Source: Nitrosospira lacus (GTDB taxonomy: Bacteria > Pseudomonadota > Gammaproteobacteria > Burkholderiales > Nitrosomonadaceae). Taken from it: a DNA stretch of 64,000 bases. The notes beneath the pieces were generated by a model. The model made no database searches and had not been told where the DNA came from. It saw only the letters and a list, made by a program, of their open reading frames with translations. How positions within the stretch are numbered: position 1 is the stretch's first letter; each line of letters starts with the position of its first letter. The stretch is from the NCBI RefSeq assembly GCF_000355765.4, contig NZ_CP021106.3, forward strand, positions 1,583,137-1,647,136, written 5' to 3'. Below, piece after piece: positions 36,785 to 45,908 of this stretch. Position numbers and translations under genes: made by a program.

Positions 36785-39145
36785 TTATCGTTTGGGTCCT
36801 GTTCCATCGGGGATATCAACCTGACCAGGTATCGCAGGGACCTGCGGTTCACGCGGCGACAGACTAGGAGATTCCACTATCACCGGAACCTGCGGTTCAC
36901 GCGACGACAGACTGGGCGATTCCACTATCACCGGAACCCGCGGTTCACGCGGCGGCAGACTGGGCGATTCCATGTCAGGCAGCACGAGATTATATCGAGG
37001 TTTTGCTTTTCTCTGCTCCCCCAGGATTCGATCATATTGCGCGCCGGAAAGTGGATCGGCAGCCTCACCATCGCGTATCAGCGTTGGCCGCAGGAACACC
37101 ATCAGATTTGTTTTGTTGCGTGATCGCTTGTTGTAGCTGAATAGTTGGCCAACCCACGGAATCTGTCCCACCAGCGGAATTCTTTCGACCCCGTCGGTGA
37201 CCGTATCTTGCATCAAGCCCCCAAGCACAATGATCTGCCCGTCGTCCACTAGCACTGTTGATTCGATTGAGCGCTTGTTGGTGATCAAACCATTGGTTGA
37301 ATTGATGGTACCCGGAACCACACTGGATACTTCCTGAAAAATCTGCACACGGATGGTATTACCTTCGGAGATCAGTGGTTTGATCTTTAACGATAATCCA
37401 ACATCCTGTCGTGTAACGGTCTGAAACGGTGATGATACGGCGCCACCCACCGGCGGAATGAATTGACCGGTGGGAATCGGAACATTCTGGCCAATGACGA
37501 TTCGGGCTTCTTCGTTATTCAGGGTCAGCAGCGTCGGGGTGGATAAGATGTTGGCATTGACATCTGTTTCCAGGGCGCGGATGAGGGTATGAAGATTGAT
37601 AAGGGGTCCGACCCCGGGAATGGCGGTGACAAGACCTTTCATAATACCGATACTCAAACCGGCTCCAGCATTTGTAACAGGATTCTGTGCAATGGAGAGA
37701 ATACTGCCGCCGCTACCTGTATTGAAACTGGTGCCGCCAAAGACCTGAGTGCCACCCAAGGCAGCATTGCTCAAATTCTGCCATTGAATTCCGAATTCAG
37801 CGGCTCTGTCGGCGGTAATCTCTGCAATCAGCGCCTCAAAATATACTTGCACACGGCGCACGTCGAGCTTCTCCAGCACCGCGCGCAAATTGTTATAGAT
37901 CGCATCAGGTGCGGTGATAATGATCGAATTGGTGGCTGCATCCGCTTGGATAATACCCGCTATGGTGGAAGAGCCAACAGATTGCGTCTGCATCGGGGCC
38001 GGTGTGAGCGCGGACGCTGCGGTAGAGCCACCCGCAGCAAGACCGGAAGCAGGCATAGGGGCCGTACCAAGGGACGAGGTTCCAAAAGCCCCGCCGGTTG
38101 TTTGGGCCATCCCCGATGATGAAGTCGGCGGAATGATGTTGTGATAAATCGCCCGCAGGGTTTCGGCAAGTTTCACCGCATCGGCATTTTTCAGAAAAAC
38201 CACATGCATATTGCCCCCGGCGCTGGTGGGGAGATCAAGAACTGTCACCAATTGACGCAGGCGGTGAAGTGCCGCCGGATCTCCCGAGCGAGCCAGCAGA
38301 CTATTCGACCGGGCGTCCGCGACCACCATAAAGCGTTGGATTGTACTGCCTCCGGACTCTGGTGAAACCTGAGTTGGCACTGCTTCCGCAAACAGACGAT
38401 TGACTGTTTGCGCGACATCAATCGCCGAAGCATACTGAAGTGGTATGGAAATCGGATCGGTTCCGCTGGGTTGATCGATGGCTTGAATGATTTTTTCCAG
38501 GCGCTGAAGGTTGCCTGCGTAATCGGTAATAATCAGCGTATTACCATTCTGGTTGGCGGTAATACTGTTGTTGGGGGCAATGAGTGGACGCAATATCGGA
38601 ACGAGTTGCAGCGCCGATTCGTATTCCAGCGTGAATACTTGCGTCTGGATCCGGTCGCCGGCGGCGGGGCGCTTGTCGTTCGGACCAATGGTAGGGCTCT
38701 GATAAAGTTTGGCATCGCTCTCAGGAACAATTTTGATGACGCCATAATCCTCGACTGCCGCATAACCATGCAGCCGCAATGCCGACAGAAACACATCATA
38801 TACCAGCGATCTGGGCATTGGCTTCGCCGAAACGATATTGATCGTGCCCTTGACGCGCGGATCAAGCATGAAGTTCTTCCGGGTTATCTCGCTCACTGCT
38901 TTCACCACGCCCTCAATCTCTGCGTTGACGAAGTTGAGGGTGACAACATCCGGCTCGCCGGAAGCCGCAAACTTGTTAGTGCGCAAGGCATTTGTTTCCG
39001 GAATGGCAGCCCCCGGGTTCGCGGCTCGATCGGATCCTGTTCGCGGTGGCGACCCGTTGATTGCTGTGTCGGCAGACCAGGCCTGACCGATTGAAATCAC
39101 TATGACTATCCATAAAACCCCCGCGCGTAACCCGCGATACTTCAT
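36785..39145 (-). CDS. gspD: Type II secretion secretin GspD
   Basis: Outer-membrane multimeric channel. From MKYRGLRAGVLWIVIVISIG (signal peptide; GAGGG upstream), the product has 786 residues: N0-N3 domains (residue 50-400; VTLNFVNAEIEGVVKAVSEI is N0), a Gly/Ser/Ala-rich linker in N3 near residue 350-390, and the secretin core with ANILSTPTLLTLNNEEARI and VPLVGQIPWVGQLFSY. An ATG at 39187 overlapping the gspC stop (ATGA) is an alternative start that would add 14 residues before the signal peptide. The C-terminus has a Pro-rich repeat (see 36837). Minus-strand order C-D-E-F. Confidence 0.95.
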   Translation of the reverse strand: MKYRGLRAGVLWIVIVISIGQAWSADTAINGSPPRTGSDRAANPGAAIPETNALRTNKFAASGEPDVVTLNFVNAEIEGVVKAVSEITRKNFMLDPRVKGTINIVSAKPMPRSLVYDVFLSALRLHGYAAVEDYGVIKIVPESDAKLYQSPTIGPNDKRPAAGDRIQTQVFTLEYESALQLVPILRPLIAPNNSITANQNGNTLIITDYAGNLQRLEKIIQAIDQPSGTDPISIPLQYASAIDVAQTVNRLFAEAVPTQVSPESGGSTIQRFMVVADARSNSLLARSGDPAALHRLRQLVTVLDLPTSAGGNMHVVFLKNADAVKLAETLRAIYHNIIPPTSSSGMAQTTGGAFGTSSLGTAPMPASGLAAGGSTAASALTPAPMQTQSVGSSTIAGIIQADAATNSIIITAPDAIYNNLRAVLEKLDVRRVQVYFEALIAEITADRAAEFGIQWQNLSNAALGGTQVFGGTSFNTGSGGSILSIAQNPVTNAGAGLSIGIMKGLVTAIPGVGPLINLHTLIRALETDVNANILSTPTLLTLNNEEARIVIGQNVPIPTGQFIPPVGGAVSSPFQTVTRQDVGLSLKIKPLISEGNTIRVQIFQEVSSVVPGTINSTNGLITNKRSIESTVLVDDGQIIVLGGLMQDTVTDGVERIPLVGQIPWVGQLFSYNKRSRNKTNLMVFLRPTLIRDGEAADPLSGAQYDRILGEQRKAKPRYNLVLPDMESPSLPPREPRVPVIVESPSLSSREPQVPVIVESPSLSPREPQVPAIPGQVDIPDGTGPKR
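36837..36980 (-). repeat. Three 48-bp tandem repeats at the gspD 3' end
   Basis: Three copies encode the 16-residue unit VESPSLSPREPQVPVI with few changes. The repeat lies behind the secretin core, on the periplasmic/C-terminal S-domain side, where a pilotin may bind in other GspD proteins. Copy number may vary between strains. Confidence 0.8.
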
Positions 39146-39183
39146 GTTTTTACCCTCTGCGGTCGCGTCGATCGTGCCGTGTA

Positions 39184-39699
39184 TCATTCGTTAATTTGTG
39201 GAGTGAAGGATTCCGCAGGGGAACGGGTTTCCGACGACATGGGGGAATCCGTGGATGAATTTTTCCCCGGCCACACAAGTGTTTCGCGCAATCCATTGCG
39301 TTCCAAAATAATATGATTTGGATGCACCTCCGCGAGCCGCACACCGGGAGCGATGTCCTCCCCTTCGAGCACCGCGAGCATCTCCTTTGAATCGAGCTGC
39401 ATGATCGCATACCCTTGCCTGCCGGGAGAGGCAGCTACAACACCGAGAAGTTTTATCGCAATCCCGGCCGGAGCGGCAATATGATGTTCACGTTGCGCGA
39501 TACCGAACAAATCGCTGGCAGCCGCCACGTTGCCTCCCGCTTCGACAGGTTCCCGAGTAATCAAGACAGGGGGGGCGGCGAACCATGCCCCGATCCAGTA
39601 TGCGAGCACCCAGCCAAGCATTGCCAATGCGGCAAGCATTGCCGAAGAGACAATGGCTGTCTGCGTGAAGCTTAAGCGATCAATGGGAAGTCCCCGCAT
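39184..39699 (-). CDS. gspC: Type II secretion protein GspC
   Basis: Inner-membrane clamp between GspD and the platform. The 171-residue product has one N-terminal transmembrane helix (SAMLAALAMLGWVLAYWIG) followed by the HR domain (FGIAQREHHIAAPAGIAIKLLGVVAASPGRQGYAIMQ in outline) that binds GspD N0. The C-terminal PDZ or coiled-coil domain found in enterobacterial GspC is missing; the chain ends in a Ser/Thr-rich tail. Its TGA overlaps a possible gspD ATG. Confidence 0.85.
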   Translation of the reverse strand: MRGLPIDRLSFTQTAIVSSAMLAALAMLGWVLAYWIGAWFAAPPVLITREPVEAGGNVAAASDLFGIAQREHHIAAPAGIAIKLLGVVAASPGRQGYAIMQLDSKEMLAVLEGEDIAPGVRLAEVHPNHIILERNGLRETLVWPGKNSSTDSPMSSETRSPAESFTPQINE

Positions 39700-39719
39700 C
39701 CTAATATTTATTCGGGATT

Positions 39720-40249
39720 ATTATTGGACACCGACAGCGTTTGTATTCGGTTAATTACCCAATTTTCCAACAGATAGTCTGGATTGATGACTTATGACAC
39801 TTGGTACCGTAAAACCGAAGGGCTTTGGCTGGGAGTCAGGTTGGGAAATGACTTTCATATCTCCGTAACAAGAATCATAAGCTATTGCGGAGATTGCAAA
39901 ACGTTAAACAAGGCACTTTTAAGAGGCTAATTCCCGGCGTTTGATCGGTGGAAGCGTAATTGTACCCTGTTCACGCTTTTCCGGTTTGACGAGTTGAGCC
40001 CGCCCGGATATTTCACCAGGCAGGTATCAAAACTATCGCTCGTGGGATGGATGATGGCATTTGGCCCATGATGAAGCAATCCAATTGTGCTGCCAGCTTC
40101 GCGTGTGCTGGCGGGCGTTTTGCGGCATCTTTGCACCCCATTTCGCGTCAATACGCCCGGCTATTGGCGCGGCGACAGTTCATCCCGCAAACCACCTCCC
40201 ATCATCCCAACATCCGGCAAAATATCGGGGCCAAATCCGGCGGCTAAGA
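39720..40249. other. Gene-free stretch upstream of gspC
   Basis: No supported gene in about 530 bases. Some frames near 39930-40150 on the minus strand resemble degraded coding sequence (a run GLLHHGPNAIIHPTSDSFD) but I cannot place them. The promoter of the gspCDEF arm must lie at 39700-39900. Confidence 0.4.
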
Positions 40250-40335
40250 CATCATACCGGCGAAAGCCGGGATCCATGTCATTCTGCGGGCCAAGTTTCG
40301 CCTGGACTGGATTCCGGATAAGCCCGGAATGACGA
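40250..40335. repeat. Dispersed palindromic repeat (CCGGCGAAAGCCGG type)
   Basis: ATACCGGCGAAAGCCGGGAT, then TGTCATTCTGCGG and GGATTCCGG with CCCGGAATGACG at the end, is the widespread intergenic repeat type of proteobacteria in which CCGG-rich hairpins end in GGAATGACG. A small fragment of a similar kind (ATACCGGCGAAAGCC) is at 5945. Confidence 0.6.
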
Positions 40336-40401
40336 AATTAATAGTATTTTCTGGCCGGACCAACAGACGGGAAGAATGAGGTCTTGCACAGGTAGCGACC
40401 G

Positions 40402-42240
40402 CTACTGAGCCGGGTTTTGCTGAGCCGCCGTCAATTGACTTTTCCAGGAGGCGGGCAAGTTCTGAACCCAGCCGTTATAGACGACCGGAATGGGCAGAAT
40501 GCCCTGGCCCCCCATCCCGCGATTACCACTGATGGTGGCGTCACTTTGGGTACCGCCAGAAGCAAAGAGCCCCACTTTTCCTACGATCGAAGCATCTGAC
40601 GGATTACCATCTCCATTTGGATCGGGATCAACCACAAGCATCCTGTTGGAGAATTTGCTCGAAACATAAGCGTAATACCCACCTCCTTGCTTGGCGCCAT
40701 ATTGCACACCGTGGCAACCTGGGTCACACGCCAGCATTGCAACCACTGTATCCGTCGTTGTCAAACCGGGTCGTGTATCCACGACAGTAATGGTTCCGGT
40801 GAGGGTGTTGGCGGTAACCATGCTTTTTCCATTCGGAGAGACCGGCGTTTGAATCGGGAGTGCCCCCACCGGACCAGAAATTGCACCCGTCACGGGATTA
40901 TAGTTGGCAATCAAATTGATACTTTTGATCACGGTATGCGTATTCATGTTGATTACTGTCATGGTGCTGTCAAGCAAATTGGCCACATAGTATTTGCTGG
41001 CATCCGGCATCATGCCCGTGGCCAAGGGGTGTCCAAAGGGGCTGCTTGCCGGCAGAATGGACTCAATCGAGTTGGAGCTGAAGTTATACTGGGTCGTATC
41101 CCCTGTGAACACATTCGGGGTAACCATCTTTTTCCCATCATGGCTCATCCAGTGCGCATGAGCATTCCCCCGTCCGATATCGATACGCCGCTCCACGCCG
41201 GTCGCAAGCGGTGCAAGCTCCATGACCGAATCCGTCCGGGTATCGCCGTTGTTGGTGACATGGAGTTGATCGGTATCCGTGCGGGTCATAACATGCGCGG
41301 GTGCTTCACCCACTGATACATTGCGGATAAACATCCCCGTCTGACGATCGAATACAGCCAGCTTGCTGTCAAACCATTGGGTTGCGTAAATGATATTCTG
41401 GTTCCGGTCAGTCCACATGTTATGCGGATTATTCATATTGATGGAAGGCAATGCCACTTTCCGTGTGACTTGCCAGTTGGCACCGCTCACTGCGGTAATA
41501 GTCCCCGGTTTTGATTTACCGGAAGTCGTTTCAAACTGCGTTGCCACCCATATCTCGCCGACCGCCGGTACTATTGGATTTCTAAGGAGTTCCAGCGTAA
41601 CATCGTTCCCGTAACGGGCATCGAGCACCGCCGGGAGATTGACTACACCGATGTCCACACGCACATCGACATTAGGATAGGTTACATGCCAGGGAACGCT
41701 GGACGCGTAGTTCTGCCAGTTTCCTGGATTGGTCGCAATAAAGAATGTCCGCAGAAGACGCGTGGCCAGGTCACTGCTGCTGGGAACGGTAATGCCATTG
41801 ATCAAGCTGATGGAATTCCCCAGATCCAGCCCCGTTGTTTTTGGATCATCAACAATGACGGCACCAAACATGTAGGGATGGATGCTGCATGTAAAAACGT
41901 ATAACCCGGGGGTCGTCAGCGTAATAGTATCTCCACCTTTTTTCGGTGAGGTATTAAATGGCATACCGGCGGCTCCAGTGGGATAAATCAAACTGGTTCT
42001 CGTATGCACCGTATTTGAATTCCCCGAAAAATTAACTCGCACGCCCGGCGCTGTCACCGCAAGCGAGCGCGTGCCGGCAATCGTCGCACCGGTATCAAAC
42101 CAGCGCCCAGGAGTGTCCGTAAGAGAAAAATTCACCTCGTTTCCACTGGCCTGGCTGAGCCCCGGTGCGGCGAGAGTTGCTACGGCTGCGATAGACAAGC
42201 ATGTGACGAAGCGCCCGCCTTTCAATAAGGTTGTGAACAT
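40402..42240 (-). CDS. Secreted cupredoxin/beta-propeller protein
   Basis: A 612-residue exported protein with a signal peptide cut near residue 31 (LSQASG). Residues 35-135 are a cupredoxin: H79, C118, H121 and M124 (FTCSIHPYM) are the ligands of a type 1 copper site. Residues 200-590 form repeated NPHNMWTDRNQNIIYATQ-like blades, a beta-propeller of the YVTN/nitrous-oxide-reductase type. Such chains occur in ammonia oxidisers as copper proteins of uncertain electron-transfer role. No propeller copper ligands (CuA or CuZ type) stand out, so enzymatic activity is uncertain. It lies between the two type II secretion arms, which may export it. Confidence 0.75.
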   Translation of the reverse strand: MFTTLLKGGRFVTCLSIAAVATLAAPGLSQASGNEVNFSLTDTPGRWFDTGATIAGTRSLAVTAPGVRVNFSGNSNTVHTRTSLIYPTGAAGMPFNTSPKKGGDTITLTTPGLYVFTCSIHPYMFGAVIVDDPKTTGLDLGNSISLINGITVPSSSDLATRLLRTFFIATNPGNWQNYASSVPWHVTYPNVDVRVDIGVVNLPAVLDARYGNDVTLELLRNPIVPAVGEIWVATQFETTSGKSKPGTITAVSGANWQVTRKVALPSINMNNPHNMWTDRNQNIIYATQWFDSKLAVFDRQTGMFIRNVSVGEAPAHVMTRTDTDQLHVTNNGDTRTDSVMELAPLATGVERRIDIGRGNAHAHWMSHDGKKMVTPNVFTGDTTQYNFSSNSIESILPASSPFGHPLATGMMPDASKYYVANLLDSTMTVINMNTHTVIKSINLIANYNPVTGAISGPVGALPIQTPVSPNGKSMVTANTLTGTITVVDTRPGLTTTDTVVAMLACDPGCHGVQYGAKQGGGYYAYVSSKFSNRMLVVDPDPNGDGNPSDASIVGKVGLFASGGTQSDATISGNRGMGGQGILPIPVVYNGWVQNLPASWKSQLTAAQQNPAQ

Positions 42241-42796
42241 GATGTATTTATTTCCTCAAAAATTAAAAAAAAGTCGCCATACAAGGGGATTTCAACCTAA
42301 ACCAGGAAGTTGTAGTGACCTCGGTTGAAGGTCATGGTGCCAAAAGTCGTTGTGGATGATGGTGTCAAACTGAAAAATGAGGACTCAACTGTCGGATTCG
42401 AGTTCAAATAACATGGAAACAGCTCGCTTTCCTGGGCTAATGAATTGTTCCTGTTTTGCGGATGTATAAAAATCAGGCTATTTTTGCATTATTTCATGGA
42501 TTTTTTGTGAATTGACAAACTGGCCTGATTGAATTGAAGGTGCAATCCTCGGAAATTCCGCCCGGGGAGTTTCGCGCCGGTTTCGGATAGGCGTATTTTA
42601 GACCAAACTTGATTTTCTTTATTGATGGATATCAAAAAACTGCAAAACGGTTGCCATGCGGCGGAGCAAAATCGACAACAGGCAAATTCTTAGGTAATCT
42701 TGTCTTGATTCATCTTATCGCTTGTATTCCAATGATGCTTAAAAAATAATGGGAAATGCTGTTTCCAGTCCAATTGACAAAAACCATGCGCCAATT
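42241..42796. other. Divergent intergenic region before gspG
   Basis: A 556-base region between the divergent propeller gene and gspG. A weak match to the element end (CAACTGTCGGATTC at 42379) is present. I see no gene. Confidence 0.4.
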
Positions 42797-43228
42797 ATGA
42801 CAGATAGGCGTAAGCAGCTGGGTTTCACCTTGCTTGAGGTGATGGTGGTGGTTGTCATCCTGGGAATTCTCGCCGTGATGGTGGTGCCAAAAATCATCAG
42901 CCGGCCGGATGAAGCGCGGATAATCGCCGCGAAGCAGGATGTTGCCAGCCTGATGCAGATGCTCAAGCTTTACCGTCTCGACAATCAGCGCTATCCAAAA
43001 ACAGAGCAGGGATTGCAGGCACTGGTGACAAAGCCGGCGGTTCCGCCGATTCCACCCAACTGGAAGACGGGAGGTTATGTGGAGCGCCTCCCCAAGGATC
43101 CGTGGGGTAATCCCTACCAGTACCTGAACCCCGGCGTACACGGAGAAATTGATGTTTTCAGTTTTGGCGCGGATGGCGTCTCGGGCGGCGAAGGCAACGA
43201 CGCCGATATCGGCTCCTGGAATCTCTAA
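42797..43228 (+). CDS. gspG: Type II secretion major pseudopilin GspG
   Basis: Main subunit of the pseudopilus. The 143-residue product begins MTDRRKQLGFTLLEVMVVVV: prepilin site G-F with Glu at +5, then a hydrophobic helix. KDPWGNPYQYLNPG and SFGADGVSGGEGNDADIGSW carry the calcium-binding loop of GspG. The frame extends 16 codons upstream but only this ATG gives a usual 9-residue leader. It opens the plus-strand arm; its prepilin peptidase GspO is not in this window. Confidence 0.95.
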   Translation: MTDRRKQLGFTLLEVMVVVVILGILAVMVVPKIISRPDEARIIAAKQDVASLMQMLKLYRLDNQRYPKTEQGLQALVTKPAVPPIPPNWKTGGYVERLPKDPWGNPYQYLNPGVHGEIDVFSFGADGVSGGEGNDADIGSWNL

Positions 43229-43359
43229 GGAATCACGGAATAGACCAGGAATTTGTCCTTAATGGAGACCGTGGTTTTACGCGACAGGATTCCCTGGCGG
43301 CGCGGAAGCCAGGAGAGGGTTATTCAAAGACCCCCTGGTTTCCAGGGTGGGCGAAAATC

Positions 43360-43881
43360 GTGATCACCGCGATCACAGGGAAGAGAAACCGGGGCTTCAC
43401 ACTTATCGAGGTACTGGTCACGCTGGTGATCATGGGTCTTTTTGTCGGACTGGTCACCGTCATCATACGGCCGGATGAGCGCGCGCTGCTTCGCGTCGAG
43501 GCGGAGCGGCTGGCACAGCTTCTCGATCTTGCCGGCGTCGAAGCGCGCATCTCGGGCAGGCCCATCGCATGGACTGGTGACGGCCCGGGCTATCGGTTCT
43601 GGCGGTATCGCGAGAATACCGGATGGCTGGAAATTCGCGGTGATGAGTTGTTGCGTGCGCGAACACTGCCGCAAGGAATGACGATTGCCGGTCTGCTGAT
43701 TGAAACCATGCGCGCCCGGGATGCCATGCGGCTGGAATTCAGTCCTCAGGGTTCAACGATGGCTTATGCCATAAAGCTGGCGTTTGGCGCGGAGTATTAC
43801 ACCGTGGCCGGCTCCCCGGTCGGGGATGTGCATGTGTTGCCGGGACAAGACATGGCAAATGGCAAGAATGCGCCGCAATAG
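43360..43881 (+). CDS. gspH: Type II secretion minor pseudopilin GspH
   Basis: A 173-residue minor pseudopilin starting at GTG with NRGFTLIEVLVTLVIMGLFVG; prepilin cleavage before F13. The globular domain, with ELLRARTLPQGMTIAG, is of the FimT/GspH type. It overlaps gspI by 23 bases. Confidence 0.88.
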   Translation: MITAITGKRNRGFTLIEVLVTLVIMGLFVGLVTVIIRPDERALLRVEAERLAQLLDLAGVEARISGRPIAWTGDGPGYRFWRYRENTGWLEIRGDELLRARTLPQGMTIAGLLIETMRARDAMRLEFSPQGSTMAYAIKLAFGAEYYTVAGSPVGDVHVLPGQDMANGKNAPQ

Positions 43882-44251
43882 CGCCGGATTCACATTGATC
43901 GAAGTGCTGGCCGCGCTGGCGATTATCGCGGTTGCGCTCATGGCGGCCCTGCGCGCTACGGGACAGGGTACGAGCAATGTCGGCGAATTGCGTTCCCGCC
44001 TGTTCGCCAGTTGGGTCGCGGAAAATCTGCTGGCTGAGCAACGTGCGCGGGGCGAATGGCTGCCATCGGGGACCTATCAGGGTACGGCCCGTCAGGGAAA
44101 TACCCATTTCATCTGGCGTGAGGAGATCAGTGAGACGTCCAACCCCGCCTTTCGCCGGGTCAATATCCTCGTATTCGCGGTTCCCCAGGAATCCTACGTG
44201 CTTGCACAGCTTAGGGGGTTTCTGGTGCAGCCGCCGGCAACCGTTCAATGA
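43859..44251 (+). CDS. gspI: Type II secretion minor pseudopilin GspI
   Basis: A 130-residue minor pseudopilin. MARMRRNSAGFTLIEVLAAL carries the prepilin site; VAENLLAEQRARGEW is the GspI-specific block. The start inside gspH (ATG at 43859, alternative 43868) implies coupling. Its TGA stop is contained in the ATGA that was duplicated by the element at 44252. Confidence 0.9.
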   Translation: MARMRRNSAGFTLIEVLAALAIIAVALMAALRATGQGTSNVGELRSRLFASWVAENLLAEQRARGEWLPSGTYQGTARQGNTHFIWREEISETSNPAFRRVNILVFAVPQESYVLAQLRGFLVQPPATVQ

Positions 44252-44368
44252 ACCTCAATCTAGCTGTTGACGGCTTATTCGTTAATCCGGCGCCATGGTC
44301 CACAAAAACCGCTTCCAGAACCTGGTCTTAACGTTTCCTGGTGAATTCATCTTCCTGCCGGATTTAGG
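44252..44368. mobile_element. MITE-like element, copy 2 (117 bp, gspI/gspJ junction)
   Basis: The left end CCTCAATCTAGCTGTTGACG and right end CCTGCCGGATTTAGG are diverged copies of the family ends. ATGA flanks it on both sides (44248-44251 and 44369-44372). These four bases are the stop of gspI plus its preceding A on the left, and the start codon plus A of gspJ on the right, so the element filled an ATGA overlap. Size is like the copy at 56977. Confidence 0.75.
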
Positions 44369-44989
44369 ATGAAATCCATTTCCGGCGCGATGTCCCATGG
44401 GTTTACATTGATCGAACTGCTGACCGCATTGATTATCCTCTCCCTGCTGGCGCTGATGTCGTATCGCGGACTGGGTGCGGTGCTCGATGCGCGGGAATAT
44501 GTCCGGCACGAGACCGAAAAATGGCGGCGTGTAACATCTTTCTTCACGCGCTTTGAGCGTGACATGCAACTTGCGGCACCACGCCCGGTAAGGGTTGCGT
44601 CCGGTACCGTGCCGGCGTGGAATGGGAAGCTTCAGGCAACACCTGAAGGCGGATCATCGCCACATCTGGAGTTCAGCCGTTTTGCCTCGGCTGATGGCAT
44701 GGATACCGCGCGGCGGATTGGCTACGTGCTTAACGAAAAACAGGAAATCGAGCTTTGGCTGTGGCCCGGTCTCGATGTCGCACCCGGCGTGCAACCGGAG
44801 CGGTATCCCGTATTGACGGGAGTTACCACACTCGAATTACAATATCTTAATGCTGATCGACTATGGATGAGTATCTGGCCGGATATGTTGGCGGGTTCGC
44901 CGATTGCCGCGATTTCTTCGATTCCCGAGGCAGTGCGCGTGCGTATCATGCTGGCCTCGGGCGAGAAAATCGAGCGCATTTTCCGCTGA
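44369..44989 (+). CDS. gspJ: Type II secretion minor pseudopilin GspJ
   Basis: A 206-residue minor pseudopilin starting MKSISGAMSHGFTLIELLTA with the prepilin G-F site and Glu at +5. TRFERDMQLAAPRPVR is the GspJ block. The ATG is the duplicated target site of the upstream element, and no normal ribosome site precedes it (TTTAGG directly abuts the ATG). Translation may have dropped since the insertion; an internal ATG at residue 8 is a possible alternative start. Confidence 0.9.
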   Translation: MKSISGAMSHGFTLIELLTALIILSLLALMSYRGLGAVLDAREYVRHETEKWRRVTSFFTRFERDMQLAAPRPVRVASGTVPAWNGKLQATPEGGSSPHLEFSRFASADGMDTARRIGYVLNEKQEIELWLWPGLDVAPGVQPERYPVLTGVTTLELQYLNADRLWMSIWPDMLAGSPIAAISSIPEAVRVRIMLASGEKIERIFR

Positions 44990-44993
44990 CGTC

Positions 44994-45908
44994 ATGAGAG
45001 CGGCGCAACGCGGTGTGGCCGTTGTACTTGCCATGGGGGTCGTTGCGCTTGCCGCGATAGCGGCGACCGCGATTATCGTCCCGCAGAGTATCTGGGTGCG
45101 GCAGAATCAACTCACGAACGAACATGTCCAGGCACAAGTCATGGTGCAAGCCGGGGTGGACTGGATTCGCGCCGTATTGAGCGATGACCGCCGCGTGAGC
45201 AATGTTGACCATCTGGGGGAGGCATGGGCCTTGCGAATGCCTGTGATGCCCATCGAGAAAGGCGAGCTTGCCGGCCATATTGATGACCAGCAGGGCATGT
45301 TCAATCTCAATAATCTGGTACAGGAGGGAAAAGTCAGCGCCACGCACCTCCCCCGCTTCAAACGCCTGCTGGCGCTTTTGAATTTGCCAGGCACGCTCGC
45401 CGATGCGCTTGTCGACTGGATGGACGCGGACAGCGCGCCACAGCTGCAAGGGGGCGCGGAAGATGAATACTACCTTGGGCTGAATCCACCTTACCTTGCT
45501 TCCAACCGGCCGCTGACCGATGTGGCTGAACTTGCGCTGGTCCGTGGTTTTGACAGCCCGACACGCGCACGTCTGCGCCCGTTTGTAACGGCACTGCCGC
45601 GCTTTACCAGCATCAATGTGAATACCGCACCGCCGGAGGTTCTGGCCGCCACGATAGAAGGCCTGGGGATCAACGGTGCGCGCATGCTGGTCGAGCAGCG
45701 CCAGCGCGCCTATTTTCGCGATAATGCCGATTTTCTTAACCGGCTTCCCCAGGGTGCGGTGGCGGAGGATAGCGATGTCAGCATAAGCAGCGATTATTTC
45801 ATGGCGACGCTGCGCGTAACGATAGGCGAGGCGCAGGCCCGAGCCATGGTATTGCTTGCCCGTGTGGATGCCGGATGGCCCATCATCATCTGGCGCAAAT
45901 ACTTATGA
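44994..45908 (+). CDS. gspK: Type II secretion minor pseudopilin GspK
   Basis: A 304-residue pseudopilin capping the pseudopilus with GspI/J. It starts MRAAQRGVAVVLAMGVVALA (prepilin helix lacking the usual Glu+5, as is typical of GspK), then DDQQGMFNLNNLVQEG and INVNTAPPEVLAATI, the helix-hairpin-helix-like SAM domain of GspK. Four bases after gspJ; overlaps gspL by 4 bp. Confidence 0.93.
   Translation: MRAAQRGVAVVLAMGVVALAAIAATAIIVPQSIWVRQNQLTNEHVQAQVMVQAGVDWIRAVLSDDRRVSNVDHLGEAWALRMPVMPIEKGELAGHIDDQQGMFNLNNLVQEGKVSATHLPRFKRLLALLNLPGTLADALVDWMDADSAPQLQGGAEDEYYLGLNPPYLASNRPLTDVAELALVRGFDSPTRARLRPFVTALPRFTSINVNTAPPEVLAATIEGLGINGARMLVEQRQRAYFRDNADFLNRLPQGAVAEDSDVSISSDYFMATLRVTIGEAQARAMVLLARVDAGWPIIIWRKYL

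Noticed and set aside
36837..36980. A CRISPR-like array
   Set aside because: The units are in frame with gspD, contiguous without spacers, and code for a Pro-rich repeat.
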